Position numbers and translations under genes: made by a program. From JBDHWG01 sp046328525 (lineage in GTDB: Bacteria; Chloroflexota; Anaerolineae; Epilineales; JAHCIE01), in contig JAXLWK010000009.1 of assembly GCA_046328525.1 (NCBI GenBank), positions 124,001-188,000 on the forward strand: DNA of 64,000 nt, given 5' to 3'. Shown here piece after piece: positions 33,698-42,371 of the stretch. The notes below the pieces were generated by a model. That model made no database searches. It had not been told where the DNA came from and saw only the letters and a list, made by a program, of their open reading frames with translations. Numbering within the stretch: position 1 is the stretch's first letter; each line of letters begins with the position of its first letter.

Positions 33698-35323
33698 GTG
33701 CTCGAATTCGTTAATCCCGCCACCGGCCTGCCATTCGGCCAGGTCGAGACGGCCTCGCCCGATGAGGCGCGGCTGATTCACAAAGAAATGCGCGCGGCAT
33801 TCGACATCTGGCATCAGAAGTCCGTCAAAGAGCGCGTGGCCGTCCTGCGCAAGCTCCAGAAGGCCATTCTCGACAATCTCGACGACATCACTGCCGTCCT
33901 CAACCAGGACTGCGGCAAGAGCCGCCAGGACGCGCTCATCGAGGTCTTCATCACGGTTGACATGCTCGACCAGTACTGCAAGCGCGCCCCCCACTGGCTG
34001 CGCCGCCAGCCGGTCTCCCGCGGCCTGTACCTGTTCAAGAAATGTTACGTCGAGTATCGCCCCTACGGCGTCGTGCTCATCATTGCGCCGTGGAACTACC
34101 CCTTCGCCCTGTCCATCCCGCCGGTCATCGCCGCGCTCCTCGGCGGCAACACCGTCGTCCTCAAGCCGTCTGAGGTCACAGCGGCGTCGGGTGAGATGAT
34201 GGAGCGCCTGTTCAAGCTCGTGCCGGAGCTAAGCCCCTACGTGCGCGTGGTGCATGGCGGCGGCGACGTAGGCGCGGCGCTGGTCCAGTCCGGCCCCGAC
34301 TACATCTTCCTCACCGGCTCCATGCCGACAGGCAAGAAGGTCATGGCGACGGCGGCCGAGACCCTGACGCCCGTCGCCTGCGAGTTGGGCGGCAAGGACG
34401 CCATGATCGTCCTGGAGGATGCCGACCTGCGGCAGGCGGCGCACTGGGGCGCGTGGGGCGCGTACTTCAACAGCGGCCAGACGTGCATGGCTGTCGAGCG
34501 GGTGTACGCGGTCGAAGCGATCTACGATGCCTTCGTACGCATGGCCGTCGAGGAAACCGAGAAGATCAAAGTGGGCTTCTCGACGGAGCAGGAGAGCCAG
34601 TTCTACATGGGCCCTATCACCGACCCGCGCCAGCTCCGCACGATCCGCACCCACCTGGACGATGCCCTGGCGAAGGGCGCGCGCATCCTGACGGGCGGCG
34701 AGATTGACGGAATGTTCGTCGAGCCGACGGTCATGGTGGACGTGGACCACAGCATGCTCATCATGCAGGACGAGACATTCGGCCCGATCCTGCCCATCAT
34801 GAAGGTCAAGGACGAAGCCGAAGCGATCCGCATGGCGAACGACTGTCATCTTGGGCTAGGCGCGTCCATCTGGAGCCGCGAGGTCAGCCGAGCCGAGCGC
34901 GTCGCCCACCAGGTCGAGGCGTCGTCCATCGTCATCAACGACACCATCGCCCAGTTTGGCGTGCCGATGCTCCCCTTTGGCGGCATCAAGCAGTCGGGCT
35001 ACGGCCGCATCCACGGCCGCGAGGGGCTGATGCAGTTCACCCGCCCCTACGCCTACGCAGTCGGCGCGCCGCCGCCGAGCTGGGACATCGCCACCATCCT
35101 GCGCAAGCCGGGGCACTACCGCGCCGGAGCCGCCGTCATGCGCCTGGCCTTCGGCGTGACGCCCCAGCAGCGCATCGGGCCGGTGCTGGAAGCGGTCGGC
35201 GTCAAGGGCAAGCCGAGCGGCGCTGGCCTGGCGCTGGGCCTGAGCGGCGCGGCGCTGGCCGGTGGATTGGCGCTGAGCTTGCTGCGGCGGCCCCACCGCG
35301 CCGAGGACGGCGACGAGGAGTAA
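33698..35323 (+). CDS. Aldehyde dehydrogenase with C-terminal membrane anchor
   Basis: A 541-aa NAD(P)-dependent aldehyde dehydrogenase oxidising aldehydes to acids. 'VVLIIAPWNYPFALSIPPV' (about 128), catalytic Glu in VACELGGKDAM (about 230), catalytic Cys in NSGQTCMAVERVY (about 264) and 'FGPILPIMKV' are intact. After the normal end the protein continues about 70 residues and finishes with a hydrophobic helix ('GLALGLSGAALAGGLALSLL') and a charged tail, as in membrane-bound fatty aldehyde dehydrogenases. GTG 33698 is chosen because AAGGAGGG lies six bases upstream. Substrate unknown. Confidence 0.92.
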   Translation: MLEFVNPATGLPFGQVETASPDEARLIHKEMRAAFDIWHQKSVKERVAVLRKLQKAILDNLDDITAVLNQDCGKSRQDALIEVFITVDMLDQYCKRAPHWLRRQPVSRGLYLFKKCYVEYRPYGVVLIIAPWNYPFALSIPPVIAALLGGNTVVLKPSEVTAASGEMMERLFKLVPELSPYVRVVHGGGDVGAALVQSGPDYIFLTGSMPTGKKVMATAAETLTPVACELGGKDAMIVLEDADLRQAAHWGAWGAYFNSGQTCMAVERVYAVEAIYDAFVRMAVEETEKIKVGFSTEQESQFYMGPITDPRQLRTIRTHLDDALAKGARILTGGEIDGMFVEPTVMVDVDHSMLIMQDETFGPILPIMKVKDEAEAIRMANDCHLGLGASIWSREVSRAERVAHQVEASSIVINDTIAQFGVPMLPFGGIKQSGYGRIHGREGLMQFTRPYAYAVGAPPPSWDIATILRKPGHYRAGAAVMRLAFGVTPQQRIGPVLEAVGVKGKPSGAGLALGLSGAALAGGLALSLLRRPHRAEDGDEE

Positions 35324-35331
35324 GGAAGTGT

Positions 35332-35361
35332 TTGGGGTTCGGGGGCGATCTGTGCTATACT
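35332..35361 (+). promoter_or_regulatory. Extended -10 promoter of the small lipoprotein gene
   Basis: TTGGGG (35332-35337), 18-base spacer, TGC-TATACT (35356-35361). The extended -10 is the same as that of comEA. Confidence 0.55.
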
Positions 35362-35415
35362 AGCCGTTTGTTATTGGCTGACACAAGTACAGTTTGACCC
35401 AAGGAGGATTGAAGG

Positions 35416-35694
35416 TTGCCTAAGCTTCACCGCTTGCTGCTCGTCGGCGCGATGGCCCTGCTGGGCCTGCTCGCCGCCTGCCAGTCCCAGACACCGCCCG
35501 CCCAGCCGACGACCGCTCCGCCGGCCGCGGTCACGGCGGCCCCCGGCGCGACGGTCGTCCCACCGCCGGCCATTTCCACGGCTCCCGCCGCCGCGACGCG
35601 CATCCCGACGGTTACGAAGCCCGCGGGCTATCCCGAGCCGCAGACGCCGACACCCATCGTACCCAAACCCTACCCGGGAACGTCGCAACCGTAA
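35416..35694 (+). CDS. Small Pro/Thr-rich lipoprotein
   Basis: A 92-aa protein: basic start, hydrophobic core, lipobox LAAC (Cys about 22), then a low-complexity tail rich in Pro, Ala and Thr with no recognisable domain. It is probably an envelope spacer or abundant small lipoprotein. The start is TTG at 35416; AAGGAGG at 35401-35407 and an in-phase signal peptide decide this. It has its own promoter and a terminator directly after it. Confidence 0.75.
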   Translation: MPKLHRLLLVGAMALLGLLAACQSQTPPAQPTTAPPAAVTAAPGATVVPPPAISTAPAAATRIPTVTKPAGYPEPQTPTPIVPKPYPGTSQP

Positions 35695-35703
35695 ACAAAA
35701 ACC

Positions 35704-35729
35704 TGGCTACCAGACCGAACTGGTAGCCA
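35704..35729. terminator. Bidirectional terminator between lipoprotein gene and ftsH
   Basis: TGGCTACCAG (35704-35713) pairs with CTGGTAGCCA (35720-35729). TTTT follows at 35736-35739 and AAAAA precedes it, serving both convergent genes. Confidence 0.8.
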
Positions 35730-35753
35730 AGTTGCTTTTGGCCCGCCGACGGG

Positions 35754-37610
35754 TTATGCCGTCAGGAGGGCGCGCACGTCGTTCGCGTCGAGCGTCTCGA
35801 CCTCGATGAGCTTGCGCGCCAGCGCTTCGAGTTTGTCGCGGTTGATCATGATGATCTGCCGCGCCCGCTCGTAGGCCTCGGTCACGATGGTGCGCACCTC
35901 GTTGTCAATCTCCTGGGCGACCGCCTCGGAGTAATTGCGCTGCTCGCCGATCTCGCGGCCGAGGAAGACCATCTCGTCCTTCTCGCCGAAGGTCAGCGGG
36001 CCGAGGCGTTCGCTCATGCCGTACTGCGTGACCATCGCCCGCGCCATCTTGGTTGCGCGCTCCAGGTCATTGCTCGCGCCGGTCGTCACGTCGCTGAACA
36101 CAAGCTCCTCGGCGACGCGCCCACCCAGCAGGCCGGCCAGCTCATCGCGGAACTTGGCCGCCGTGACCAGGGTCGCGTCGCTGTCAGGCAGGTGCATCAC
36201 GAAGCCGCCCGCCATGCCGCGCGGAACGATAGTCACCTTGTGGATCGGGTCGCTGTTAGGCAGCATATAGCCGACAAGGGCGTGGCCGGCCTCGTGGTAC
36301 GCCACGACCGTCTTCTCCTTCTCGGAGATGACGCGGCTCTTGCGCTCCGGCCCCATGACCACCTTCTCCATCGCGTTCTGGAAGTCGAGCATGTTGATGG
36401 ACTTGGCGTTACGCCGCGCCGCCAGAATGGCCGCCTCGTTGACCAGATTCTCGATGTCCGCGCCGCTGAAGCCGGGCGTAATCTTGGCGATCACGTCCAG
36501 GTCAACCTCCGACGCCAGCGGCTTGCCGCGCGTGTGAATCTTGATCATCATCTTGCGCCCGTTGGTGTCGGGACGATCAATGACGACGCGGCGGTCGAAG
36601 CGGCCGGGGCGCAGCAGCGCCGGGTCGAGAATGTCGGGGCGGTTCGTGGCGGCAATGATGATGACGTGGGTGTCGCTGTCGAAGCCGTCCATCTCGACCA
36701 GAATCTGGTTCAGCGTCTGCTCGCGCTCGTCGTGGCTGCCGCCCAGCCCCGCGCCACGGTGCCGGCCCACGGCGTCAATTTCGTCCACGAACACGATGCA
36801 CGGGCTATGACGCTTCGCCTGGTCGAACAGGTCGCGCACGCGGGACGCTCCGACGCCGACGAACATCTCCACGAACTCCGAGCCGCTGATGCTGAAGAAC
36901 GGCACGCCCGCCTCACCGGCCACGGCCTTTGCCAGCAGGGTCTTGCCACAGCCGGGCGGGCCGACCATCAGAACGCCCTTGGGGATGCGCGCGCCTAGGG
37001 AGACGAACTTCTCGGGCTCCTTGAGGAACTCGACCACCTCGGCCAGCTCGTGCTTGGCCTCGTCCACACCGGCCACGTCGGCGAACGTTACCGTCGGCTT
37101 GTCGCCACCGACCATGCGGGCGCGACTCTTGCCGAAGCTCATCGCCTGGTTGGCGCCGCCCTGGGCCTGGCGGAACATGAAGAAGATGAACCCGCCGAAC
37201 AGGATCACCGGCAGGATAGACACCAGGATGCCGCCGAAGTTGGACATGAAGCCGGGGGCCACGACGTCAATCTTGACCTTGTCTAGCTCATCGGGCTGCA
37301 CGCCCAGGCCGCGCAGAACTTCCGGCAGACTGGTGTTGGGTTCCTTGTTAGCAAGATACTCTTTGGGGCTGTCGGTACGCGTGATGGTCAGGCTGACCCC
37401 GTCCTGGCTCACCTCGATGGCGGACACGCGGCCGGCCTTGACGTCCTGCGCCAGGGTGGTCAGGTCCGTCCGCTCGCTGTGCCCCGGCACCATCGAGGAT
37501 GCGCGGAAGAGGATAACAACCAGTACGGCCAGCAACAGCAGATAGATGGTGCCGTTCCTGAACCATCGGCTCGAAGGTGGAGTCGCTCCATTGGGCTGCT
37601 TACGTTTCAT
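35754..37610 (-). CDS. ftsH: ATP-dependent membrane zinc protease FtsH
   Basis: A 618-aa AAA+ protease that degrades membrane and soluble proteins. Two membrane helices (about 20-40 and 125-145) flank a periplasmic domain. The AAA module has Walker A GPPGCGKTLL (about 218), Walker B CIVFVDEIDAVG and the SRH 'ATNRPDILDPALLRPGRFDRR'. The zinc site is HEAGHAL (about 439) with the downstream Asp ligand in 'TTGASNDLERATKMA'. Full length for the family. RBS CAGGAG lies about ten bases before the ATG. The stomatin/NfeD proteins encoded elsewhere in the window belong to families that can modulate FtsH. Confidence 0.97.
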   Translation of the reverse strand: MKRKQPNGATPPSSRWFRNGTIYLLLLAVLVVILFRASSMVPGHSERTDLTTLAQDVKAGRVSAIEVSQDGVSLTITRTDSPKEYLANKEPNTSLPEVLRGLGVQPDELDKVKIDVVAPGFMSNFGGILVSILPVILFGGFIFFMFRQAQGGANQAMSFGKSRARMVGGDKPTVTFADVAGVDEAKHELAEVVEFLKEPEKFVSLGARIPKGVLMVGPPGCGKTLLAKAVAGEAGVPFFSISGSEFVEMFVGVGASRVRDLFDQAKRHSPCIVFVDEIDAVGRHRGAGLGGSHDEREQTLNQILVEMDGFDSDTHVIIIAATNRPDILDPALLRPGRFDRRVVIDRPDTNGRKMMIKIHTRGKPLASEVDLDVIAKITPGFSGADIENLVNEAAILAARRNAKSINMLDFQNAMEKVVMGPERKSRVISEKEKTVVAYHEAGHALVGYMLPNSDPIHKVTIVPRGMAGGFVMHLPDSDATLVTAAKFRDELAGLLGGRVAEELVFSDVTTGASNDLERATKMARAMVTQYGMSERLGPLTFGEKDEMVFLGREIGEQRNYSEAVAQEIDNEVRTIVTEAYERARQIIMINRDKLEALARKLIEVETLDANDVRALLTA

Positions 37611-37703
37611 CTAGCCAAAACTCCTGTGTCTATCGCTTTGTCGTTGCATAGTGTCTACCATATAGATGCGCCGGACAGCAGATTCTTGCCCGCGCCGCGA
37701 TTC

Positions 37704-38051
37704 TCACCAGTGGGCGAGGTCCGGCTCCAGGAAGCCGTTGTGCGCCAGGAACGCGCGCAGGTTGGCGCTGGCCGGCTCGCTAATCATGCAGCCGCGGTCG
37801 AAGTTGCGCGGGTTCTGCTCCAGGCTCAGCCCCGCCGGCTCCTGGTACGGCTCGTTGCTGTTGCCGTCTGCGATCAGCACCGTCGGCACAGACTGGAAGC
37901 CCGTCCACTCCTCCAGGCGCTTTGCCGCCGCCGCGTCCTGGTCAATGTTCACCTCGCGGAACGGAATCCCCCAGCTCTGGAGATCGCGGCGCACGCGGGC
38001 CACATCGCTGCAGTGGTTGGAACGGGTATAGACGACGAGTTGCTTGTCCAT
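37704..38051 (-). CDS. Glutaredoxin-like protein with single active-site Cys
   Basis: A 115-aa thioredoxin-fold protein. 'LVVYTRSNHCSDVARVRRDL' (about 5-24) aligns with the CxxC motif of glutaredoxins, but the first Cys is Ser (S-N-H-C). The cis-Pro loop 'GFQSVPTVLIADG' is intact, so a GSH or thiol ligand site may remain. A second Cys lies near residue 90. It follows lysA by 27 bases and ends the same operon. Function may be monothiol reduction or redox sensing; known pairs of this type are poorly studied. Confidence 0.75.
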   Translation of the reverse strand: MDKQLVVYTRSNHCSDVARVRRDLQSWGIPFREVNIDQDAAAAKRLEEWTGFQSVPTVLIADGNSNEPYQEPAGLSLEQNPRNFDRGCMISEPASANLRAFLAHNGFLEPDLAHW

Positions 38052-38078
38052 AGAACCTCGCTGTGCTTGAGAGCCGAC

Positions 38079-39374
38079 TCACCCAGGTTGGGGCGCGCCG
38101 GCCAGGATGGTCTCCGGTATCACCTGCCCCGCCAGCAGCCCGTCCCACGTCTCGGCGGGGCGAACGACCCACCATCGGTCGCCGAGCACGGCGACCTCGG
38201 CCGGACGGGGGCGACTGTTATAGTTCGACGCCTGCGCGTAGCCGTAGGCGCCCGAATCCAGGATCGCGACGAGATCGCCGCTCGCCAGGTTCGGCAGCCG
38301 ACGGTCACGGCCGACGACATCGCTTGTCTCGCAGTTCGGCCCGACGACGTCCGCCGTGATCTCGGCGACGCCGGCGCGCACGGGCCAGATTTCGTGGTGC
38401 GCCTCGTACAGCGCGGGCCGCAGCAGCGCATTCATGCCCGTGTCCAGGATGACGCGCGCAACGTCGGCGCTGTGCTTGATATGCAGCACCTCACTCAGCA
38501 GCGCGCCGGCGGGCGCGACAATCGAGCGCCCCGGCTCTAGAAGCAACTTAAGGTCCAGACCGGCCAACTGCGGGTAGAGAACCGCGGCCAGATCGGTAGG
38601 CGTCAGGCGCGTCTCGCCGCCGTTCGCGTCGTCGGCGTCGCTGCGCCAGTAGTCCACGCCCAGCCCGCCGCCGAGGTTCAGGTAGCGCAGCGCGACGCCC
38701 CGCGCCAGCAGCCGCCGCGCCAGCCCCACCACCCGCCCGGCTGCCTCGCGGAATGGCTCCAGGCGCGTGATCTGCGAGCCAATGTGACTGTGCAGGCCGA
38801 CGGCGTCGAGCCAGGGGGTAGCGGCGACGTGGTCGTAAGCGGCCTCGGCGTCGGCCAGCGGGATGCCGAACTGACTGGACGCGACACCGGTCGAGATGTG
38901 GCGGTGGGTGTGCGGGTCCACCGCCGGATTGATGCGCAGCGTGATCGGAGCGCGCCGACCGAGCCGCGCCGCAACGGCGGCAATCCGCTCCAACTCTTCC
39001 ACCGCATCCACGTTGATTGTCAGCACCTCGGCTTCCAACGCGGCCGCGATCTCGCGGTCGGACTTGCCGTTGCCATTGAAGATCGTCATGCGGCCCGGCG
39101 TTCCCGCCGCCTGGGCCACGCGCAACTCGCCGCCGGACACCACGTCCGCGCCCGCGCCCAGGCGGTGCAGCCAGGCGCACAGCGCCAGGTTGGCGTTGGC
39201 CTTGTACGCGTAGCACACCAGAGCGTCCGGGAACGCCGAGGCGTAGGCCCGATAGCGCCGCGCCACCTCGTCCAGGCTGTAGACGTAGACGGGCGTGCCA
39301 AGCGCGGCGGCCACATCGGCCAGCGCGACGCCCTCGCCGTGCAGGATGCCGTACCGGTAGGCAAAGGCGCTCAT
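38079..39374 (-). CDS. lysA: Diaminopimelate decarboxylase
   Basis: A 431-aa fold-III PLP enzyme, last step of lysine synthesis (meso-DAP to lysine and CO2). PLP Lys in VCYAYKANAN (about 58), 'GLHSHIGSQI' (about 197), Gly-rich 'LNLGGGLGVDYW', 'LLEPGRSIVAPAG' (about 280), Cys in GPNCETSD (about 345) and 'GAYGYAQASNYNSR' (about 376) are all present. The ATG overlaps the stop of the upstream phosphatase gene (ATGA), so the two are translationally coupled. Confidence 0.96.
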   Translation of the reverse strand: MSAFAYRYGILHGEGVALADVAAALGTPVYVYSLDEVARRYRAYASAFPDALVCYAYKANANLALCAWLHRLGAGADVVSGGELRVAQAAGTPGRMTIFNGNGKSDREIAAALEAEVLTINVDAVEELERIAAVAARLGRRAPITLRINPAVDPHTHRHISTGVASSQFGIPLADAEAAYDHVAATPWLDAVGLHSHIGSQITRLEPFREAAGRVVGLARRLLARGVALRYLNLGGGLGVDYWRSDADDANGGETRLTPTDLAAVLYPQLAGLDLKLLLEPGRSIVAPAGALLSEVLHIKHSADVARVILDTGMNALLRPALYEAHHEIWPVRAGVAEITADVVGPNCETSDVVGRDRRLPNLASGDLVAILDSGAYGYAQASNYNSRPRPAEVAVLGDRWWVVRPAETWDGLLAGQVIPETILAGAPQPG

Positions 39375-39994
39375 TCGCTCACCTCGTCGGGCGTGACGCA
39401 GGCATTCAGCCGCACCAGCCGCGGGGCCGAGTGGAACTCGATCTCGCTGATGGAGCAGTTGCTCACGAAGTACTCCCGCCAGCGCGAGGGGTCGTTGTTC
39501 AGCCAGGCCGCCAGCGCGACGGCGATCACGCCGCCGTGGGTGACGACGACGACGCGGCCGTCGCCCTGGTGGCGCGCGGCGATGTCGTGCAGCGCGTCCA
39601 GGATGCGGCCGGTGAACTCGTGGGGCAGCTCGCCTTCCGGCGGCCCCCAGTCAATCGCGCCGCGCGCATTCCACGCCTCGGCCATTTCCGGGTATTGCTC
39701 GCCGATGGATGAGAACACCATGTTCTCGAAGATGCCGAAGTGTCGCTCGCGCAGGGCCGGGTTCTCGATCACCGTCGGGATGTCGAGCGCCGCCGCGATA
39801 GCATCGGCCGTCGCGCGCGTGCGCTGGAGCGGGCTGGCGTAGATCGCTTCGACGTCGCCCTCATCGGCGAGGAATCGCGCCACCTCTTCGGCCTGGCGCT
39901 GGCCGGTCTCATCCAGTGGGTCGTCCGTCCAGCCGGCCAGGCGCATCTCGGTATTGGCGCGCGTCTGACCGTGGCGGACCATCAACAATCGCAT
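39371..39994 (-). CDS. Histidine phosphatase-family protein (phosphoglycerate mutase-like)
   Basis: A 207-aa branch-1 histidine phosphatase. The catalytic 'LLMVRHGQTRANTEMRLAG' (RHG at about 8), second Arg in 'SPLQRTRATADAI', Glu in 'ALRERHFGIFENM' and 'VVVTHGGVIAV' are visible. Typical substrates of such small members are alpha-ribazole phosphate, phosphoglycerate or other phosphomonoesters; none can be chosen here. First gene of an operon with lysA and the glutaredoxin-like gene. Confidence 0.9.
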   Translation of the reverse strand: MRLLMVRHGQTRANTEMRLAGWTDDPLDETGQRQAEEVARFLADEGDVEAIYASPLQRTRATADAIAAALDIPTVIENPALRERHFGIFENMVFSSIGEQYPEMAEAWNARGAIDWGPPEGELPHEFTGRILDALHDIAARHQGDGRVVVVTHGGVIAVALAAWLNNDPSRWREYFVSNCSISEIEFHSAPRLVRLNACVTPDEVSE

Positions 39995-40102
39995 AAGCTC
40001 TCACAGCAGCAGGAAGATTGGCCGCGGGCGAGGCGTCGGAACGCCAGAAGACTCCCGAACGGAGGACTTCGTCGTGAGGACTACACCGCACTGCCCACTT
40101 TC

Positions 40103-40131
40103 ATTATAGTGCGTCTGGGGGTTTTTGGCAA
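40103..40131 (-). promoter_or_regulatory. Promoter of the phosphatase-lysA operon
   Basis: Minus strand: TTGCCA (40131-40126), 17-base spacer, TATAAT (40108-40103). Predicted leader about 100 nt with inverted segments such as CTCCGTTCGGGAG, which could be a modest regulatory structure. Nothing else was recognised in the 294-base gap. Confidence 0.7.
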
Positions 40132-40288
40132 CGCGCCGCGGCCGTTCCCGGAGTCAGCGCTACCTGACTTGCGACGTTTGCTCAACTTGCCCTGCGTTTA
40201 TAGTCATGCCATGCCTCCAGAAGCGACAGGAATGAACTCTGTGCAGGTAGTATAGCGCCCGCAGGGGCTTTTTGCAATGACGAGGGAC

Positions 40289-40471
40289 TTAAGGCAGGAG
40301 GAGCTTCAGGAGAACCAGAATGATGCCGACGATCACCACGAGGAGGAACACGGGATAGCCGGTGCAGTCGGCCGCCGCGGGATCAATGGCCGCTGCCGCC
40401 TGGTCCCGGCGTATCATGAACACCAGGCCGCTCGCGCTCACCACGCATATCGCCAACAGAACGTAAATCAT
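40289..40471 (-). CDS. Tiny two-helix membrane protein
   Basis: A 60-aa protein with two hydrophobic segments (about 2-18 and 39-58) joined by a short Ala/Asp-rich loop with one Cys. No family recognised. ATG 40471 is chosen over an earlier frame because AAAGGAG ends six bases upstream. Codon use matches the surroundings, and the strong Shine-Dalgarno makes it likely to be real. It lies between the methyltransferase gene and the lysA operon on the same strand. Confidence 0.6.
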   Translation of the reverse strand: MIYVLLAICVVSASGLVFMIRRDQAAAAIDPAAADCTGYPVFLLVVIVGIILVLLKLLLP

Positions 40472-40646
40472 CGTCGTCTCCTTTCGCAAGAGCCGAAGAG
40501 CAAGGCTCTACAATCAGTATACCGCCAGCGCGCAGCGATGTTGTGACACATTACCGCCAATCGCCTGACAATCTTACGTCGCGCGCCGTCGGTTGTCCGA
40601 CAAGCATCTGACAGATGACGAGGTTGAGTTGTGGGGGAGATGTCGG

Positions 40647-41378
40647 TTAGCGCAGCTTCTCGATGACGGCAAAGTGGGAGATGCCGAACGCTGCCAGGGG
40701 GGTGTTCTCCAGGCCGTAGGTGACCTGGCGCACGGCGCGGCCGAGGGCTGGCCGCCGCGCGACGATGTTGTCGTAGCCGGGGTAGATCTGCGTCAGGTGG
40801 ATGATCTGGGCCGGCAAGCCGTCGAGCAGGCGGCGGAGGTCGCCGGCCGTGTAGGCGCGGACGTGGGGCGCGAGGCGGTCGCGGATGGCGTCCGGCGTCC
40901 AGTTGACCAGGGGGACGTTGCCGAAGTGATACTCGCCCCCCCAGTACACGCCGTGGGTCTCGAAGGGGAAGAGCCGATTGGGAACGAACAGCACCAGCCG
41001 CCCGCCCGGCCGGAGCACCCGCACAATCTCCGCCATGCTCTGGCGGTCGTCGCCTACGTGCTCCAGCACCTCGTGGGACAGCACGGTGTCGAAGCTGTCG
41101 TCGGGGTAGGGCAGCGTCTCGGCGGCGGCCACGGCCAGGCCGGGCAGGGCAGCGGCGCCCTCCGCGACGCGCTCCAGCTCGATGTCCATACCGTAGACGT
41201 AGGGCGTGAACTGGCGCAGCTTGCCGACGTACATGCCGAGACCGCAGCCATCCACCAGGATGCGCGCGTTCTCGACACGCGCCCACTCGGCGATCATGTG
41301 CAGGCGGCGGTCCTGGCCGAAGCGCCAGACGAAGCTGGGGTTGCCGCGCAGCGCGGCCTTGTCGGAAATCTCGTGCAT
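40647..41378 (-). CDS. Class I SAM-dependent methyltransferase, probably leaderless
   Basis: A 243-aa methyltransferase of the Methyltransf_11 type. 'ARILVDGCGLGMYVGKL' (motif I, about 39-55), 'VYGMDIELERV' (motif II), 'FDTVLSHEVLEHV' (motif IV, about 95) and 'VLRPGGRLVLFVPN' are present. A C-terminal segment with many aromatic residues follows; glycolipid or quinone-related substrates are possible. There is no Shine-Dalgarno. A TGGACA-17-TATAAC promoter ends six bases before ATG 41378, so transcription should begin at the start codon. Confidence 0.85.
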   Translation of the reverse strand: MHEISDKAALRGNPSFVWRFGQDRRLHMIAEWARVENARILVDGCGLGMYVGKLRQFTPYVYGMDIELERVAEGAAALPGLAVAAAETLPYPDDSFDTVLSHEVLEHVGDDRQSMAEIVRVLRPGGRLVLFVPNRLFPFETHGVYWGGEYHFGNVPLVNWTPDAIRDRLAPHVRAYTAGDLRRLLDGLPAQIIHLTQIYPGYDNIVARRPALGRAVRQVTYGLENTPLAAFGISHFAVIEKLR

Positions 41379-41384
41379 GGTGTG

Positions 41385-41413
41385 GTTATACTCAACAATC
41401 GGCTGCCTGTCCA
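41385..41413 (-). promoter_or_regulatory. Promoter for a leaderless methyltransferase mRNA
   Basis: Minus strand: TGGACA (41413-41408), 17-base spacer, TATAAC (41390-41385), then six bases to the ATG at 41378. Confidence 0.6.
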
Positions 41414-41521
41414 GAATCAACTCCTCACCCCCGGCCCCTCTCCCAAAATGGGCAGGGGGAGATGGGGATAGCGTCAACCCCATCTCTCGTTTATAATCTA
41501 GCTATTGCGACGCCGTCATCA
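41414..41521. other. Short gene-free stretch with two inverted repeats
   Basis: Holds a CTCACCCCCGGCCCCTCTCC unit (41426-41445) related to the element at 30825-30925, and GAGATGGGG (41459-41467) with CCCCATCTC (41478-41486) as a 9-bp hairpin followed by TTTATAATC. The TATAAT at 41492-41497 could serve the PfpI gene across the repeat that follows, but no -35 was found. Confidence 0.4.
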
Positions 41522-41760
41522 CCTCTATCTTTGCACTTTGCGTTCGCGGGGGCAGTGGGTTTTGGCGGTTGCCTGCCACATATCGCCCAACGAAGTGGAG
41601 CTACGCGGCAACCGCCAAAAGGGGCCGCAGGCCCCCGCAATTCTCCCCTTTCCCTCGTGCGCGAGGTGGCACTTCACTTCCGCCGGCGGATGGGACAGGG
41701 GGAATTTGGAGGGACATGCCCCTCCAAACCTCCCCGACCCAAGAAGTGCGAAGATAGAGA
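41522..41760. repeat. MITE-like element with terminal inverted repeats
   Basis: CCTCTATCTTTGCACTT (41522-41538) and the complement of 41744-41760 (TCTCTATCTTCGCACTT) match at 15 of 17 positions. Inside, TTTTGGCGGTTGCC is repeated in inverted form as GGCAACCGCCAAAA, and GGAGGGGCATGTCCCTCC-like arms follow. About 239 bp, no transposase, no supported gene. It ends 17 bases before the PfpI gene start. Confidence 0.5.
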
Positions 41761-41777
41761 TCACGAAGGAGCGAACC

Positions 41778-42332
41778 ATGCGTCTACAAGGGATTCGAGT
41801 CATCTATTTCGTCGAGGAGGGGTTCGAGGACCTGGAGTTCTGGGCGCCGCTAATGCGCCTCCAGGAAGAAGGCGCCCAGGTGACGGTCGTCGGCGGGGGC
41901 GCGGCCCAGTATAGCGGCAAGCACTGCCTGACCGCCAGGCCCGATGTCCAGGCCGCCGCCGTGAACGTGGACGACTACGACGCCGTGGTGATCCCCGGCG
42001 GCTGGGCGCCGGACAAGCTGCGCCGCCACGACGACGTGCTGAACATCGTGCGCCGCGCGAACGAGCAGGGCAAGATCATCGGCACGATCTGCCACGCCGG
42101 CTGGGTGCCCATCAGCGCCGGCATCGTGCGCGGGCGGCGCGCGACGGGCAGCCGCGCCATCAAGGACGACCTCGTGAACGCGGGCGCAACCTGGGTAGAT
42201 GAGGCGGCGTTCCGCGACGGCAACATGGTCTGGGGCCGCGTCGTCGCCGACATCCCGGCCTTCAACCGCGAGCTAGTCGCCGCCATCGAGGACTGGGCGC
42301 GGCAGCACAAGCCCATCGCCGCCAAAGCCTAG
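41778..42332 (+). CDS. DJ-1/PfpI-family protein
   Basis: A 184-aa class I glutamine-amidotransferase-like protein of the PfpI/YhbO type. The nucleophile Cys sits in 'IIGTICHAGWVPISAG' (about 99) followed by His, and the supporting Glu in 'FVEEGFEDLEFWAPL' (about 12). 'DYDAVVIPGGWAPDKLRRH' is the family block near 63-82. Related proteins are described as stress-induced glyoxalase/deglycase or as peptidases; activity is unproven here. ATG 41778 is chosen by GAAGGAG upstream, which discards a longer frame that would run through the MITE-like element. Confidence 0.9.
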   Translation: MRLQGIRVIYFVEEGFEDLEFWAPLMRLQEEGAQVTVVGGGAAQYSGKHCLTARPDVQAAAVNVDDYDAVVIPGGWAPDKLRRHDDVLNIVRRANEQGKIIGTICHAGWVPISAGIVRGRRATGSRAIKDDLVNAGATWVDEAAFRDGNMVWGRVVADIPAFNRELVAAIEDWARQHKPIAAKA

Positions 42333-42371
42333 GGGTCTAGACTGCGGCCCAATCGCTGTCGCCCTGAGCGC

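Noticed and set aside
39995..40260. Possible tRNA or small RNA gene in the gap upstream of the lysA operon
   Set aside because: No cloverleaf or TTCGA arm was found; the stretch is explained by a promoter and leader.
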